The notes below the pieces were generated by a model. It did not search any database and was not told the origin of the DNA. It saw only the letters and a list, made by a program, of their open reading frames with translations. The translations under genes and the position numbers were made by a program. Of a stretch of DNA of 64,000 bases, positions 62,766 to 64,000 are shown piece after piece. Position 1 is the first letter of the stretch, and each line of letters starts with the position of its first letter. This stretch comes from Phaeodactylibacter xiamenensis. GTDB lineage: Bacteria > Bacteroidota > Bacteroidia > Chitinophagales > Saprospiraceae. The stretch lies in NCBI RefSeq assembly GCF_000759025.1, contig NZ_JPOS01000092.1, positions 1 to 64,000 of the forward strand, read 5' to 3'.

Positions 62766-64000
62766 AACGCTGCTACACATCTCTGGCTTGTCCGTTTTAC
62801 TGCTCCTGGCCGTCAGTTGCCAGCCTACCCGAACCTTGCAGGAAGGGCAGTACCTCTACACCGGAGCAAAACTGGAATACCCCGGCTCAAAGCCCGAAGT
62901 AAGCTCTACTGCACTGGAAAGCGCTATTGCCCAGCAACCCAATCAGTCCTTTCTGGGCATGCCTGTCCGGCTGGGTATCTACAACGCTGCAAGTGGGAAA
63001 GACCGCAAGTTTAACCGATGGGTCCAACGCAAACTCGGAGAACCACCGGCGATTTTTGATTTCCAGGAAGCGGAAACCAGCCAGCTTCGGCTTGAAAAGC
63101 AACTGCTGGACCAGGGGTACCTGCAGGGCCGGGTACAAATGGATACCATCCGGAAAAAGCAAACGGTCTCTGCAGTCTATCGGTTATCACCGGGTACCCG
63201 CTATGAGCTGACAGGTATGGACTGGCCAGCAGACACTAATGACATCGGCCGCTTTATTCAGAAAGCCCATTCGGACTCCTCTGTCTGGCAAAATCAGCCT
63301 TATCAGACGCAGCGCCTGTCTGAAGAGCGGTCGAGGCTGGCCAACTCCGGCAATGAGAATGGATTCTACGGGCTAAGCCCCCGGCATTTTTACTACTTCC
63401 TTGATACCACCGCTGAGCAGCATAATGTAAAGGCTTTCCTGAGGCTTGCAGAATCGCCATCCGGCAACCCTTATCAACGGCATTATATTGGTCAAACAAA
63501 GGTATATCCCGTTTATTACCTGGAAGAGCCCGAATGGAATTATAAGGATACAGTGGAGGAAGAAGGTATTTTGTACCTCCAAAACCGAGACTTTGTCAAG
63601 CCACAGGTCCTCAGCCGCACTATTCTTCAGGACAAGGGCGACCTGTTCGTACAGTCCCTGCAGCAAAAGTCAACCAACCGGCTGATGGGGCTGGGCGCCT
63701 ACAAATTTGTCAACCTGAAGGTGGAGGTCCGCGAGGAGGGCGACAGCCTGTTTTTGGACCGTTCTTTCTATCTGACTCCAAATCTGACGCAAAACTTCTC
63801 TGCCGAGCTGGAAGTCAGCTCCCTGAGCACAGCGAGCAGTTCCCTGAATGGCGGTGTCAACCTCAACTATGCCCACCGCAACCTGTTTGGGGGTGCCGAA
63901 CGGTTCAACCTCAAGCTCTCTACCAACATTGCCACACAGATTGGCGGAGAGGTCGACTTTATCAACAGCTACAATATCGGGCTCGAGGCCAGTCTTCGGC
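62758..64000 (+). CDS. tamL: TamL: BamA-family lipoprotein, partial
   Basis: Open to the window edge (at least 414 codons). Starts ATGACTAAAACGCTG at 62758, overlapping tamB by 8 bp. Signal MTKTLLHISGLSVLLLLAVSC with an acylated Cys at about 21, then QPTRTLQEGQYLYTGAKLE. Soluble POTRA-like repeats follow, and the sequence reaches the start of a beta-barrel region (NGGVNLNYAHRNLFGGAERF). Bacteroidota TamL proteins are lipidated BamA paralogues that act with TamB; their C-terminal barrel lies outside the window. Confidence 0.85.
   Translation, partial: MTKTLLHISGLSVLLLLAVSCQPTRTLQEGQYLYTGAKLEYPGSKPEVSSTALESAIAQQPNQSFLGMPVRLGIYNAASGKDRKFNRWVQRKLGEPPAIFDFQEAETSQLRLEKQLLDQGYLQGRVQMDTIRKKQTVSAVYRLSPGTRYELTGMDWPADTNDIGRFIQKAHSDSSVWQNQPYQTQRLSEERSRLANSGNENGFYGLSPRHFYYFLDTTAEQHNVKAFLRLAESPSGNPYQRHYIGQTKVYPVYYLEEPEWNYKDTVEEEGILYLQNRDFVKPQVLSRTILQDKGDLFVQSLQQKSTNRLMGLGAYKFVNLKVEVREEGDSLFLDRSFYLTPNLTQNFSAELEVSSLSTASSSLNGGVNLNYAHRNLFGGAERFNLKLSTNIATQIGGEVDFINSYNIGLEASLR

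Overview
The window looks like chromosomal DNA of a Bacteroidota bacterium, probably of the Saprospiria/Lewinella type. This is inferred, not searched. The supporting signs are two secreted proteins with C-terminal type IX secretion (T9SS) sorting domains, TAnnTTTG-type -7 promoter boxes, a lipoprotein BamA-family protein next to TamB (the TamB/TamL pair of this phylum), a LytS/LytTR two-component pair, a cydAB oxidase and an intermediate GC content with local AT-rich islands.

Region 1 (1-12.8 kb) is a defence island. Read leftward it holds a DUF1016/YhcG-type nuclease (cut by the window edge), an MmeI-like adenine methyltransferase whose target-recognition segment has foreign base composition, an unrecognised AT-rich 681-residue protein and a small lipoprotein. 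Next comes a leftward operon of a zinc-ribbon peptide, a 1182-residue CHAT protease-NTPase-TPR protein, a two-helix membrane protein and an unknown 257-residue protein. A rightward ptuA-ptuB (Septu) pair with its own promoter and terminator closes the island.

Region 2 (13-33.5 kb) carries sulfur, redox and potassium functions: an ArsR repressor, a cysteine-less rhodanese, a TehB-like methyltransferase, a Crp/Fnr regulator, a SulP anion transporter, cytochrome bd oxidase, a CBS protein, a persulfide dioxygenase-rhodanese fusion and a haem-binding DUF3365 lipoprotein. Two 18-bp palindromes of the same sequence precede sulP and the dioxygenase gene, each centred exactly 33 bp upstream of the centre of its -7 box. 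They match the GTGA-N6-TCAC site expected from the regulator's recognition helix. Inside this region the UPF0182-ktrB/trkH-ktrA/trkA potassium operon is broken in all three genes by one in-frame stop each (TAA, TGA, TAG) with no frameshift. A fourth gene (28.4-29.3 kb) has two in-frame TAA stops and runs into a truncated LytTR regulator.

Region 3 (33.4-47.3 kb) is mostly housekeeping or poorly characterised: DUF255, DUF547, an ArsA-type ATPase, a D-2-hydroxyacid dehydrogenase, a LytS/LytTR pair, an FRG-domain protein, a glutamate-synthase-like flavoprotein, a CcmC-like protein with an extracytoplasmic insertion, an N-acetylglucosamine kinase-like protein and PfkA.

Region 4 (47.3-64 kb) has two T9SS cargo proteins, prfB with its programmed +1 frameshift, an FKBP lipoprotein, NrnA, Ndk, TamB and TamL (cut by the window edge). 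The larger cargo protein, an M43 metalloprotease, lacks a signal peptide as read, but an 11-base G/C tract separates it from an ATG and signal sequence in another frame, so it is a candidate for phase variation. Two intergenic gaps, each just past the 3' end of a leftward gene, hold a 142-bp repeat unit made of two alternating hairpins. A 169-bp element with 18-bp inverted ends lies upstream of tamB. No tRNA, rRNA, CRISPR array or complete insertion sequence was seen.
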